This document shows positions 1-8,150 of a stretch of DNA of 64,000 bases, in pieces; the first letter of the stretch is position 1, and the number at the start of each line of letters is the position of its first letter. Made by a program: the position numbers and the translations under genes. Under the pieces are notes generated by a model. The model did not search any database. It saw only the letters and a program-made list of their open reading frames with translations, and was not told where the DNA came from. Origin of the DNA: Streptomyces sp. NRRL F-5122 (GTDB lineage Bacteria; Actinomycetota; Actinomycetes; Streptomycetales; Streptomycetaceae). The DNA lies in contig NZ_LMWH01000233.1 in the NCBI RefSeq assembly GCF_001507435.1, forward strand, positions 1 through 64,000, read 5' to 3'.

Positions 1-124
1 CTACGACACCCAGATGGCCGACCAACTCGACACCGCCATCGAACACAACGGCAAAGGCGACCTCACCACCCTCCTCCACGGCAACGACACCTGGACCGTT
101 CCGACGACGAAGGGCGGGAGCTGA
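1..124 (+). CDS. 3' end of an unrecognised CDS
   Basis: Only the last 40 codons lie in the window, read in the frame starting at base 2 and ending in TGA at 122-124. The peptide contains DTAIEHNGKGDLTTLLHGND and ends TKGGS. Third codon positions are almost all G or C, which supports a real Streptomyces gene. I do not recognise the family from this tail. It converges on the membrane glycosyltransferase gene that ends at 199. Confidence 0.5.
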   Translation, partial: YDTQMADQLDTAIEHNGKGDLTTLLHGNDTWTVPTTKGGS

Positions 125-198
125 ACACGACGATCGAGTCAGCCGGCCGAACCGTCCGCCCGGCCGACGGAGTTCGCGGGTACGCGCACAGGCAGTGC

Positions 199-1656
199 TC
201 ACGCGCGCAGTCCCCGGCGCCGATCCAGGAACCGCCGTGCCCGGGCGGTGCGCAGGCAGGCCCCGAGCGCGACGCACCCGGCGGCCGTGCCGTACGCCCA
301 CGCCTGGAGGGGGAAGCCGTGCAGGGGGGAGCCGCCGAGGTAGAGGACGGTGCCGGCCATGGTGACCGTCAGCCACTCCCACCGGCCGTCGAGAGCCACC
401 AGGCCGACGACGAGCAGCGAGTACCAGGGATAGCTGGGTGAGACCAGCAGCAGGGCGGTACCCGTCAGCACCAGGGCACCGCGCCAGGGCCGGGCCGGGT
501 CGCCCCGCCACCACACGTACAGGGCCGTCAGCGCGAGCAGCACGACGACCGTCGCCCCTGCGGCGGCGTCCGGCAGCAGCAGCCGCAGCAGGGCGAAGCG
601 GTGCACGTCACCCGGTTCGTAGCCCTCCTCCTGGAGGTAGCCGGGCAGATAACCCAGGACCCCCGTACCGGAGGCGACGACGTAGGGAAGATACGCGAGC
701 GCGACCGCGGCGATCACTGCCGACGCCACACGTGCCACCCGTGCGGGACTCCGCTGTCCGGCCAGGGCACCCGGCAACGCCAGGACGGGCAGCAGTTTCA
801 CGGCGATCGCGGCGCCGAGGAGGGCGCCGCGTCGGGTCCCCGCGGTGGCGGTGCCGAGAGCCAGCACGGTGAGCAGGACGCCGAGGGTGTCGATGTGAGC
901 GTTGTTGACCGCCTCGAAGGGGACGGCAGGACACCATCCCCACAGCGCGGCACGCGCCGGGGCCCGGCTGGGGTCGCCGCGTCGGCGGCCCACGGCGAGC
1001 AGGGCGAGTGTCGTGCCGAACGCCAGGACGACGCCGCCGGCTTGGAGCGGCTTGTGACGGCTGCCGGACGGTGAGAGGCCGTGCACACCGACGAACCAGC
1101 CCTCGGCGACGGGCGGATAGATGGTGGGAACGGTGGGACGGTTGATGCGGACGCACAGGCCGCTGTCCGTACGGGTCAGTCCCCAGCCCCGGCACGACCC
1201 TCCGGAGGGGAACAGCCAGTCGTCGCGCAGCCGGGCGAGTTCGGGCGCGGCAGGTGGATGGGCGTACGGGGAGATGCCGGCCGCCTGGACCCGGCCGTCC
1301 CAGGCATAGCGGAACATGTCGTTGCTGGTGCGGGGCGGTGTTGCGAGTGCGGCCAGCGCGACGGCGGCCGCACCGGTCAGAACCAGTCCGGTCGCGACGC
1401 GCGTCGGGACCTTGCGCACGGCCCGTACCGCGGCGACGAACAGCGCCCAGGCGACGGCGTACCCGGTCAGCAGACGGCCGGGGTTGCTGTGGTTGTCGCC
1501 GGCGCGAACCGTGGCGAGGACGACGGCGGTCAGCGCGGTGAGCAGGACCGCCGTGACGAGGACGCCGACACGGGCCGCTTTCCGGTCGACGGGTGCGGAG
1601 GGCCGGCCGGGCGTCCGCAGATGAGATCGATGCCGCGTCGCGGCGGTGTCGTTCAT
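199..1656 (-). CDS. GT87/DUF2029-like polytopic membrane glycosyltransferase
   Basis: Predicted 485-residue integral membrane protein with about ten hydrophobic segments. Near residues 111-122 it carries SNDMFRYAWDGR, an acidic motif with a Tyr-Ala-Trp-Asp-Gly core in the first external loop. This is typical of GT-C polyprenyl-phosphate-mannose-type transferases of the GT87/DUF2029 group, which use lipid-linked sugar donors on the outer face of the membrane. I chose the ATG at 1656 because it overlaps the stop of the upstream methyltransferase (ATGA); a longer reading back to 1752 is Arg-rich and implausible. It is the last gene of the coupled series 3903-199. The transferred sugar and acceptor cannot be read from sequence; mannose is only the family precedent. 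Confidence 0.8.
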   Translation of the reverse strand: MNDTAATRHRSHLRTPGRPSAPVDRKAARVGVLVTAVLLTALTAVVLATVRAGDNHSNPGRLLTGYAVAWALFVAAVRAVRKVPTRVATGLVLTGAAAVALAALATPPRTSNDMFRYAWDGRVQAAGISPYAHPPAAPELARLRDDWLFPSGGSCRGWGLTRTDSGLCVRINRPTVPTIYPPVAEGWFVGVHGLSPSGSRHKPLQAGGVVLAFGTTLALLAVGRRRGDPSRAPARAALWGWCPAVPFEAVNNAHIDTLGVLLTVLALGTATAGTRRGALLGAAIAVKLLPVLALPGALAGQRSPARVARVASAVIAAVALAYLPYVVASGTGVLGYLPGYLQEEGYEPGDVHRFALLRLLLPDAAAGATVVVLLALTALYVWWRGDPARPWRGALVLTGTALLLVSPSYPWYSLLVVGLVALDGRWEWLTVTMAGTVLYLGGSPLHGFPLQAWAYGTAAGCVALGACLRTARARRFLDRRRGLRA

Positions 1657-2516
1657 GGTCGACCGGGCCTTCCGGTGGCCGCGGTGTGCCCGTCGACGTG
1701 CCCGGACCGTGGCCTGCACAGGTCCAGGAACGGCCGGCCCTCGGCCGTCCACCGGCCGGCCGGGATCCAGCCCGCGGCCTCGGCGGCGCAGAGCAGGGCG
1801 GTGGTGCCGAGCCGTGCCCAGGGGAACGGCCTGCCGTACCGGCCGTGGGCATCCTCGACCCGCACGGTGAGCCGCTCGTCGACGTCGTGCGGGGCGGCCT
1901 CGGCCAGCAGGCGCCCGCCGGGCGCGACCACGCCGCGGAGGCGGGCCAGCAGCGCCACCGGGTCACCGCCGATGCCGATGTTTCCGTCCATCACGAGCAC
2001 GGTGCCCCAACGGCCTTCGCCCGGCAGGCGGTCGAACACGGACCGGCGCACGGCGGCGCCCCCGCGTTGCCGGGTCCGGGCCACGGCGGCCGGGCTGACG
2101 TCGACGCCGAGCGCCCGCACACCCCCCGCGGTCAGGGCGGCCACCAGACGTCCGGGACCGCAACCGACGTCGAGAACGGGGCCGGTGCAACGGTGCAGAA
2201 CGCCGGTGTCGGCGGCGTCGGGTTCGGCACACCATCGTTCGACGTCGAGCGGCAGCAGTTCCCCTGTACGTCCGGCGCCGTCCTGTCCGGCCGGTGGCCG
2301 CAGGCGGCGCAGGAAGAGCGGGCCGCCTCCGGTGCGCAGGGCGACGGCGTAGGGGTCGTCCGCCCACGGCTCGCCCGGCCTCGGGCGGTCGGTCGGATGC
2401 GACTGCGCGGGCAGCCGGGCAGGCCGCGCGGGCACGGTCTGCGGATGCCGTCGCGTCCCGGTCTGCGTCGTCCACCGGGCGAAGGCGGGGTCGGTGCCGC
2501 TCGCCGTACCGCTCAT
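1653..2516 (-). CDS. class I SAM-dependent methyltransferase
   Basis: A 287-residue soluble protein with the class I methyltransferase nucleotide motif LDVGCGPGRL at about residues 115-124. A second conserved segment (ALGVDVSPAAV) follows at about 135-145. The first ~100 residues are Pro/Arg-rich and probably a loose extension. Start (ATG 2516) and stop are both in ATGA overlaps with its neighbours, so it is translationally coupled to the DUF2064 gene upstream and the GT87-like gene downstream. That context suggests it methylates a sugar or lipid intermediate of the same glycan pathway, which is inference. No substrate-determining motif is visible. Confidence 0.85.
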   Translation of the reverse strand: MSGTASGTDPAFARWTTQTGTRRHPQTVPARPARLPAQSHPTDRPRPGEPWADDPYAVALRTGGGPLFLRRLRPPAGQDGAGRTGELLPLDVERWCAEPDAADTGVLHRCTGPVLDVGCGPGRLVAALTAGGVRALGVDVSPAAVARTRQRGGAAVRRSVFDRLPGEGRWGTVLVMDGNIGIGGDPVALLARLRGVVAPGGRLLAEAAPHDVDERLTVRVEDAHGRYGRPFPWARLGTTALLCAAEAAGWIPAGRWTAEGRPFLDLCRPRSGHVDGHTAATGRPGRP

Positions 2517-3169
2517 CGCCCGCCCTCCGCCAGCGAGTTCAGCGTGGCGGCGAAGCGTGAGCCGGGGGGACAGCAGGCGGCGACCGCGACGGCGTCGGCG
2601 GCGGTGTCCACATCGCGGAGTACCGGCAGATCGCGCACGGCCAGCCCCGCCTCGGCCAGTCGGCGCCGCTGCACCGCCCCGGTGCGGTCGGTGGACATCG
2701 GCACACCCGGCACCAGAGCTGCGGCGCGCGAGGGGTCCGCGAGGCCGAGCGCCCAGAAGCCACCGTCCGCGGCCGGGCCGAACCAGGCGTCGTGGCCGTC
2801 GTGTCCGACGCCCGTGAGAAGGTCCGCGGTGAGCTGGGGGGTGTCCATGCCGACGAGGAGGGCAGGACCGCGGTCGCAGTGAGCGAAGGCTGCCGCGATC
2901 CGCTCGTCCAGGCCGCCGGGTCCCTGGGGCACGATGTCGAAGCCGGACGGCAGCCAGGGCCCGGGAGCACCGTCGAGAACGAGGACGCGTCGCCGGGCAG
3001 GGGTCCTGAGCACCGTGTGCAAGGTGTCGGCGAGAGCGGCCTCGGCCAGAGCCGCCGCCTCCTCGGGGGTGTAGGGCGGGGTGAGCCGGGTCTTGACCCG
3101 TCCCGGGACGGGGGCTTTGGCGATGACCAGCAGCGTGGCCGGCCCTGTGGCCGGGTGCGGGGCGCTCAT
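2513..3169 (-). CDS. DUF2064 / TIGR04282-family glycosyltransferase-like protein
   Basis: A 218-residue protein with the family signature KAPVPGRVKTRL at residues 18-29. It also has a GMDTPQL block near residue 105, which in this nucleotidyl/glycosyl-transferase-like fold binds the nucleotide and metal. The family name 'arsenosugar biosynthesis' comes from its neighbours in some genomes and should not be taken as its function here; no arsenic gene is present in the window. ATGA overlaps on both sides place it between the GT2 gene and the methyltransferase in one translational unit. It most likely handles an activated sugar in the same pathway. Confidence 0.8.
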   Translation of the reverse strand: MSAPHPATGPATLLVIAKAPVPGRVKTRLTPPYTPEEAAALAEAALADTLHTVLRTPARRRVLVLDGAPGPWLPSGFDIVPQGPGGLDERIAAAFAHCDRGPALLVGMDTPQLTADLLTGVGHDGHDAWFGPAADGGFWALGLADPSRAAALVPGVPMSTDRTGAVQRRRLAEAGLAVRDLPVLRDVDTAADAVAVAACCPPGSRFAATLNSLAEGGR

Positions 3170-3903
3170 CGTCCGGCTCCGCCGGCCGTCGCCGCGGGCA
3201 GCCGGCCGGCGGCGGGTCGTTCGGCCAGGACGGCGCGCATGTCCCGTACGGCGTGCCAGGTGCCGCGCCAGGTGCCGGTGACCTTCGACCGGCCCGTGCG
3301 CGGACGGTAGGGCACGTCCGTCTCCCGCACCTGCCAGCCCGCGTCGGACGCGCGGACCAGCATCTGGAGCGGATAGCCGGAGCGCCGGTCGGTGAGGTCG
3401 AGGGCGAGCAGGGCCTCGCGGCGGGCTGCGCGCATCGGGCCGAGGTCGCGCAGTCGCAGTCCGGTCCGCCGACGGACCAGGCGGGCCAGCTCCAGATTGG
3501 CCAGGCGGGCGTGCAGGGGCCAGGCGCGGCCTGTGACGGGCCTGCGTCGACCCATGACGAGGTCGGCAGAGCCGTCGAGGACGGGCCCGGCGACGGCGGG
3601 CAGCAGCGCCGGGTCGAGGGACGCGTCGCAGTCGCAGAAGCAGACGACGCGTGCCGTGGCGGCGGTCAGACCCGCGTGGCAGGCGGCGCCGAAGCCGCGT
3701 CGCGGTTCGTGGACCACATGTGCTCCGAGGGCTCGGGCGATGTCCGCCGAACCGTCGGTGGAGCCGTTGTCGACGACGATCGCGCGCCAGCCCGAAGGGA
3801 TGCGCTCCAGCACCCAGGGCAGGGCCTCGGCCTCGTCCAGGCAGGGCAGCACCACGTCCACAGGAGCGGGCGAAGAGGGGGAAGTCTCGGTCACCCCACT
3901 CAC
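3166..3903 (-). CDS. family 2 glycosyltransferase (dolichol-phosphate-mannose-synthase type)
   Basis: A 245-residue GT-A enzyme. Visible motifs are the N-terminal VVLPCLDEAEALPWVL, the donor-binding VVDNGSTDGS, and a CDCDASLD block that supplies the metal-binding DxD. It lacks C-terminal membrane segments, like short DPM1-type enzymes that load a sugar onto polyprenyl phosphate. I chose GTG at 3903 because upstream in-frame codons translate to an Arg-rich run and the conserved fold begins 16 residues later; GTG 3894 is an alternative. It is the first gene of the coupled run 3903-199 and could make the lipid-linked donor for the GT87-like enzyme. The sugar is unknown. Confidence 0.85.
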   Translation of the reverse strand: MSGVTETSPSSPAPVDVVLPCLDEAEALPWVLERIPSGWRAIVVDNGSTDGSADIARALGAHVVHEPRRGFGAACHAGLTAATARVVCFCDCDASLDPALLPAVAGPVLDGSADLVMGRRRPVTGRAWPLHARLANLELARLVRRRTGLRLRDLGPMRAARREALLALDLTDRRSGYPLQMLVRASDAGWQVRETDVPYRPRTGRSKVTGTWRGTWHAVRDMRAVLAERPAAGRLPAATAGGAGR

Positions 3904-4007
3904 CCTACGGAGACAAAAGAGACAAAAGTGATGTGGCGATCTTACGGAACACTGACGCCCGTTACCGCTCCCGCCCACCGTCGAACCCTGGTGCGAGACT
4001 CGGTGGC
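3904..4007. promoter_or_regulatory. divergent promoter region with tandem AGACAAAAG repeat
   Basis: This 104-bp gap separates the glycosyltransferase run (minus) from the two-component system (plus). It is the AT-richest spot nearby and contains two back-to-back copies of AGACAAAAG at 3911-3919 and 3920-3928. OmpR-family regulators bind direct repeats, so this is a candidate site for the adjacent response regulator, but the 9-bp period is short for a standard OmpR box. I could not identify a convincing -35/-10 pair. Confidence 0.4.
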
Positions 4008-4730
4008 GTGAAACGCGTACTCGTCGTGGACGACGATCCCACCGTCTCCGAGGTCGTCGCCGGATACCTGAACCGGGCGGGCTTCGACGTCGACGTGGCC
4101 GGCGACGGTCCCGCCGCCGTTGCCCGCGCCGGCGTCCGGCCACCCGACCTGGTGGTGCTCGACCTGATGCTGCCCGGCATGGACGGCCTGGAGGTCTGCC
4201 GCCGCATCCGCGGCAACGGACCGCTCCCGGTGATCATGCTGACGGCGCGCGGCGACGAGGAGGACCGCATCCTCGGTCTGGAGGTCGGAGCGGACGACTA
4301 CGTCACCAAACCCTTCAGCCCACGTGAACTCGTCCTCCGAGTGCAGTCGGTACTGCGCCGCACCGGAGCACTGGCCGCAGCCCCCGCCTCGGGGACCGCG
4401 TCCCGGCTGCGCACCGGACCGCTCGAGCTGGACCCCGGCGCCCGCCGCGTCACCCGCCAGGGCACCGAACTCCCTTTGACCATCCGGGAGTTCGACCTGC
4501 TGGAATACTTCCTGCGCAACCCCGGGCAGGCGACGAGCCGCGAGGAGCTGATGCGGCGGGTGTGGGGCTGGGAGTTCGGCGACCTGTCGACCGTCACCGT
4601 CCACGTCCGACGCCTGCGCGAGAAGATCGAGGACGACCCCGCGCGCCCCCGGCTGATCAGCACCGTGTGGGGCGTGGGCTACCGCTTCGACGCTCCCCCG
4701 GCGGACGACGGAGCCGACGATGCTGCGTGA
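4008..4730 (+). CDS. OmpR/PhoB-family response regulator
   Basis: A 240-residue two-domain regulator. The receiver domain (1-115) has acidic residues D8-D10, phospho-acceptor D52 in VVLDLMLPGMDG, switch residue T79 and K101 in VTKPF. After a short linker, an OmpR-type winged helix follows (about 135-230), with LTIREFDLLEYFLRNPG and the recognition-helix region TVTVHVRRLREKIE. The GTG at 4008 starts directly before KRVLVVDDD; the longer upstream reading is antisense to the glycosyltransferase. Its stop overlaps the kinase start by 11 bases (4720-4730), indicating a coupled pair. Divergence from the glycan genes makes them likely targets. Confidence 0.95.
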   Translation: MKRVLVVDDDPTVSEVVAGYLNRAGFDVDVAGDGPAAVARAGVRPPDLVVLDLMLPGMDGLEVCRRIRGNGPLPVIMLTARGDEEDRILGLEVGADDYVTKPFSPRELVLRVQSVLRRTGALAAAPASGTASRLRTGPLELDPGARRVTRQGTELPLTIREFDLLEYFLRNPGQATSREELMRRVWGWEFGDLSTVTVHVRRLREKIEDDPARPRLISTVWGVGYRFDAPPADDGADDAA

Positions 4731-5832
4731 CGCTCTCCTCATCGTGATCTACGCGGCCATCGGTGCGGCCGCGGCCGGCCTGCTCGGCATGGGCGTCCTG
4801 CGGCTGCTGCGCAACCGCTCGGTCATCCTGTCGCTCGCGGTGGTGGCCGCCGTCACCGTCGCCGCGATGCTCGCCGGAACCATGCTGGTGGCCTGGGCCA
4901 TGCTCCTGTCCGACCACGACCTGTGGGTGGTGACGACGGTCTGCTCCGTCGCGGCGGTCGTCTCCCTCTGCGTGGCGCTTGCGCTCGGACGCGGGGTCGT
5001 ACGCGGCAGCCGGGCCCTGACCGAGGCCACCCGCGCCCTCGGCGACGACGGCAGTTTCACCCCACCCGCCGCCGCACCCACCGCCGAACTGGCCGAGCTG
5101 GGCCGCGAACTCGCCGCCACCAGCACAAAGCTGGCCGCCTCACGGGAGCGGGAGAAGGCCCTGGAGGACTCCCGCCGCGAACTGGTCGCCTGGATCTCCC
5201 ACGATCTGCGCACCCCGCTCGCCGGGCTGCAGGCCATGACCGAGGCGCTGGAGGACGGCATCGTCGACGATCCGGGCGTCTATCACGCCCGCATCCGCGC
5301 GGAGGTCGCACGGATGAGCGGGATGGTCGGGGACCTCTTCGAACTCTCCCGCATCCAGGCCGGGGTCCTCGCACTCAACACCACCCGGATGTCCGTCTAC
5401 GACCTCGTCGACGACGCGCTCGCGGGCGCCGGCGCCCTGGCCAAGGAGCGCGGCGTACGGATCGTCGGCGAGCGGGTCGAACCTGTTCCGATCGAGGTCG
5501 ACGGCCGCGAGATGTCCCGTGTGCTGGTCAACCTGCTCACCAACGCGATCCACCGGACGCCCGCCGACGGCACCGTCGCGGTCTCCGCCCACCGGGAGGC
5601 GAACAGCGTCGTCGTGTCGGTGACCGACGGCTGCGGCGGCATCTCCCCCGAGGACCTGCCCCGAGTCTTCGACACCGGCTGGCGCGGCACCGGCGCCCGC
5701 ACCCCACCGGCCGGAGCGGGGCTCGGACTGGCCATCGTGCGAGGGATCGTGGAGGCCCACCAGGGGCGGGCGGCGGTGTGCAACGTCCCCGGCGGCTGCC
5801 GCTTCGAGGTCCGCCTGCCCGCCGCCGTCTGA
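4720..5832 (+). CDS. membrane sensor histidine kinase
   Basis: A 370-residue kinase. Three hydrophobic segments (about residues 5-28, 35-62 and 69-91) have almost no external loop, so it probably senses an intramembrane or membrane-proximal signal. A HAMP-like linker follows, then HisKA with H161 in ISHDLRTPLAGL. The HATPase domain carries the N box NLLTNAIHRTP, the DGCGGI G1 box and a GAGLGLAIVRG G2 box. The start lies inside the response-regulator gene. It is the cognate kinase of that regulator by overlap and order. Confidence 0.95.
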   Translation: MLRDALLIVIYAAIGAAAAGLLGMGVLRLLRNRSVILSLAVVAAVTVAAMLAGTMLVAWAMLLSDHDLWVVTTVCSVAAVVSLCVALALGRGVVRGSRALTEATRALGDDGSFTPPAAAPTAELAELGRELAATSTKLAASREREKALEDSRRELVAWISHDLRTPLAGLQAMTEALEDGIVDDPGVYHARIRAEVARMSGMVGDLFELSRIQAGVLALNTTRMSVYDLVDDALAGAGALAKERGVRIVGERVEPVPIEVDGREMSRVLVNLLTNAIHRTPADGTVAVSAHREANSVVVSVTDGCGGISPEDLPRVFDTGWRGTGARTPPAGAGLGLAIVRGIVEAHQGRAAVCNVPGGCRFEVRLPAAV

Positions 5833-5851
5833 GCTGGGCCCGGGACGAGGA

Positions 5852-5876
5852 CGGTCCTGCGCGCGACGCAGGACCG
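5852..5876. terminator. hairpin between convergent kinase and epimerase genes
   Basis: Perfect 10-bp stem CGGTCCTGCG / CGCAGGACCG with a 5-nt loop, 20 bp after the kinase stop and 49 bp before the end of the convergent epimerase gene. There is no T-run, as is common for Streptomyces terminators; it probably serves both directions. Confidence 0.6.
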
Positions 5877-5924
5877 GTCCCGCCTCCACCGGCCCCGGGA
5901 ACGGACGGCCGGCCGGGGAAGTCC

Positions 5925-6977
5925 TCAGCCTGCGCGCAGCGGTGCCGTGGCGAACTCCGCCATTCCCTCCCGGAAGGCGACCCCCGGCTTCCAGCCGAGT
6001 TCCTCGCGCAGCCTGCGCGAGGAGGCGGTGATGTGGCGGACGTCGCCGAGCCGGTACTCCCCCGTCACGACCGGCGCCCGCCCGCCGTGCGCCTCGGCCA
6101 GCGCGGCGGCCATCTCGCCCACCGTGTGCGGCTCGCCGCTGCCGACGTTGTACGCCCGCGCGGTTCCTTCCGGAAGGCCGGACAGGCCGTCCAGAGCGGT
6201 GAGGTTGGCCCCGGTGACGTCCCGCACATGGACGAAGTCCCGCCGCTGGCCGCCGTCCTCGAACACGCGTGGTGCCTCACCGCGTTCCAGTGCGGACCGG
6301 AACAGCGAGGCGACACCCGCGTAAGGGGTGTCCCTCGGCATCCCTGGGCCGTACACGTTGTGGTACCTCAGTGCGATCGTCCGTCCGCCGACGGCACGCG
6401 CCCACGCGGAGGCGAGGTGCTCCTGCGCGAGCTTGGTCGTGGCGTAGACGTTGCGCGGATCAAGCGGCGCGTCCTCCGCGACCAGGCCCGGGACCAGCGG
6501 TTCCCCGCACTTCGGGCACGGCGGCTCGAAGTGTCCCGCCTCAAGGTCGGCCACCCTGCGCGGACCCGGTCCCACGACTCCGTGCGCCGGGCACTCGTAG
6601 CGGCCCTCTCCGTAGACCACCATCGAACTCGCCAGCACCAGACGCCGCACCCCGGCATCGGCCATGCCGGCCAGCAGTACCGCGGTGCCCAGGTCGTTGC
6701 ATCCCACGTATGCGGGGGCGTCGGCGAAGTCCTTGCCGAGTCCGACCATCGCCGCCTGGTGGCAGACGGCGTCCACTCCCCGCATGGCCTCGGCCACGAC
6801 CGCCGCGTCGCGGACGTCCGCATGTCTGAAGTCCGCCCCGTCGGGGATCGGTGGGGCCGTGCGGTGCGCGGCGGGCAACAAGGCGTCGAGCACGCGCACC
6901 TCGTGCCCGGCGCCGGTGAGGGCGGCGACGACATGCGAGCCGATGAAGCCCGCGCCTCCGGTGACCAGGATCAACAT
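5925..6977 (-). CDS. NAD-dependent nucleotide-sugar epimerase/dehydratase with Cys-rich insertion
   Basis: A 350-residue extended short-chain dehydrogenase. The NAD site TGGAGFIGSH is at residues 6-15, the catalytic Ser is in LASSMVVYGE, and the Tyr/Lys pair is Y178/K182 in VYATTK. Between the Ser and Tyr lies an insertion with C129 and a CPKC pair (C154, C157), a probable zinc site. A similar insertion is recalled from dTDP-L-rhamnose 4-epimerases, so that activity is a reasonable guess but not proven. I chose ATG 6977 because the fold starts at residue 2. It probably supplies an NDP-sugar to the glycosyltransferases nearby. Confidence 0.88.
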   Translation of the reverse strand: MLILVTGGAGFIGSHVVAALTGAGHEVRVLDALLPAAHRTAPPIPDGADFRHADVRDAAVVAEAMRGVDAVCHQAAMVGLGKDFADAPAYVGCNDLGTAVLLAGMADAGVRRLVLASSMVVYGEGRYECPAHGVVGPGPRRVADLEAGHFEPPCPKCGEPLVPGLVAEDAPLDPRNVYATTKLAQEHLASAWARAVGGRTIALRYHNVYGPGMPRDTPYAGVASLFRSALERGEAPRVFEDGGQRRDFVHVRDVTGANLTALDGLSGLPEGTARAYNVGSGEPHTVGEMAAALAEAHGGRAPVVTGEYRLGDVRHITASSRRLREELGWKPGVAFREGMAEFATAPLRAG

Positions 6978-7030
6978 GCCATCGACCGTACGGTCGCGTG
7001 CCCGCACCGCGAGCGCACGGCGCGGGCACG

Positions 7031-7642
7031 TCAGAGGTTCGTAAGACGTGCGGGCGCCTTCCGGGGGACGTCCCGGGTCGGGGCCGCGATCGTCAGCAGG
7101 CCGAAACCCACGGCGAAGCCGAGCATGGTGACCACGCCGCGCGGCCAGAAGACATGGCTGCCGACGAAGGACCAGCACGCCACGAGGACCACCGCGCCGC
7201 CGGGCAGCACCCGCGGGCCGTGCCGCCGCAGAAGAACGGTGCATGTGGCGAGTGCTGCGATCGTCAACGCGTAGACCCCTGCCCGGCCGAGTGCGTCACC
7301 GGTCGTGAACAGGCGCCCCACTGCACCGTGCGCGGCGGTGTCCGCCACCGTCCCGGCGGAGATGCCGGCCACCGCATCAAGCCCTGTGTAGTAGGCGACG
7401 TAGCCGAGGCAGCCGGCCCAGGCGACGACGGTCAGGCCGCCGTCGACACCACGGACCGGCCTGCCCCACAGCGGCACCAGCAACCCCAGAACCAGGAGAG
7501 GGAAGACCGGTAGCAGGACGATGTGCAGACCGGCCCAGTGGCCGGCCGTCGCCGCTGTCAGATGACGCGGGTGCATCGTCCCCGCCGCGGCGAGCAACAG
7601 AGGCGGCGCGGTCACCAGGGCCGTCGCCCGAAAGGTTCGCAT
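7031..7642 (-). CDS. polytopic membrane protein of unknown function
   Basis: 203 residues, mostly hydrophobic, with about six predicted membrane segments and a short basic C-terminus (TRDVPRKAPARLTNL). The N-terminus MRTFRATALVTAPPLLLAAAG resembles the start of several actinobacterial hypothetical membrane proteins. I see no catalytic motif. It lies 53 bp upstream of the epimerase on the same strand and may be cotranscribed with it. The gap to the next minus-strand gene (ending at 7716) is 73 bp. Confidence 0.7.
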   Translation of the reverse strand: MRTFRATALVTAPPLLLAAAGTMHPRHLTAATAGHWAGLHIVLLPVFPLLVLGLLVPLWGRPVRGVDGGLTVVAWAGCLGYVAYYTGLDAVAGISAGTVADTAAHGAVGRLFTTGDALGRAGVYALTIAALATCTVLLRRHGPRVLPGGAVVLVACWSFVGSHVFWPRGVVTMLGFAVGFGLLTIAAPTRDVPRKAPARLTNL

Positions 7643-7715
7643 CGTTTCAACGTACGAGCGCGCCGAGCCGCTGCCGACTCTGCGGTGGACATGTTAAGAC
7701 ACCTGTAAGACGGCT

Positions 7716-8150
7716 CTATCGCGAGCAGTTCCGCAGGGCCCGTCGAGTTGGCCTCCGCCGTCCGCGACGGACCCACCGCGCCGCCCGTACAAGGGCCGCG
7801 ACCGCCGCCACCGCCACGAGCGCGAGCAGCCAGTCGCGCGGGTAATCCAGAGGCAGGACCGAGGAGTTGGCCGGCCTCCCCGGGCGCAGCAGCACCGGCA
7901 GGGCGACCGCTGTCAGGGCCCCCGCGACCAGCAGCGCACCGCGCACCGGCCCGCGCGCACCCCCACGGACCAGCGCCCACCCGACGAGCAGCACCAGTGG
8001 CGCGATCAGGGCGTCGTGCAGCACCACCGCCCCGCCGAGCCACACCAGGACACCCGGCAGGTCGCGCACGTCCAGCAGCAGCTGTACGCCCACGCCCGAC
8101 ACCACCAGACCGGCCGCGCCCATGGACAGCCGCGCCAGGTTCATCCTCAT
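7716..8150 (-). CDS. small membrane protein coupled to the molybdopterin oxidoreductase
   Basis: 144 residues with four hydrophobic segments and an Arg-rich C-terminal tail. Start ATG 8150 overlaps the stop of the upstream oxidoreductase (ATGA), so the two are translationally coupled; ATG 8144 is an alternative. I do not recognise a family. The coupling suggests an accessory or anchor subunit for the cytochrome-b-like half of the neighbouring enzyme, which is inference only. Confidence 0.7.
   Translation of the reverse strand: MRMNLARLSMGAAGLVVSGVGVQLLLDVRDLPGVLVWLGGAVVLHDALIAPLVLLVGWALVRGGARGPVRGALLVAGALTAVALPVLLRPGRPANSSVLPLDYPRDWLLALVAVAAVAALVRAARWVRRGRRRPTRRALRNCSR

Noticed and set aside
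2513..3169. Arsenosugar biosynthesis role for the TIGR04282 protein
   Set aside because: The name reflects genome context elsewhere; no arsenite methyltransferase, arsR, arsC or radical-SAM partner is present here.
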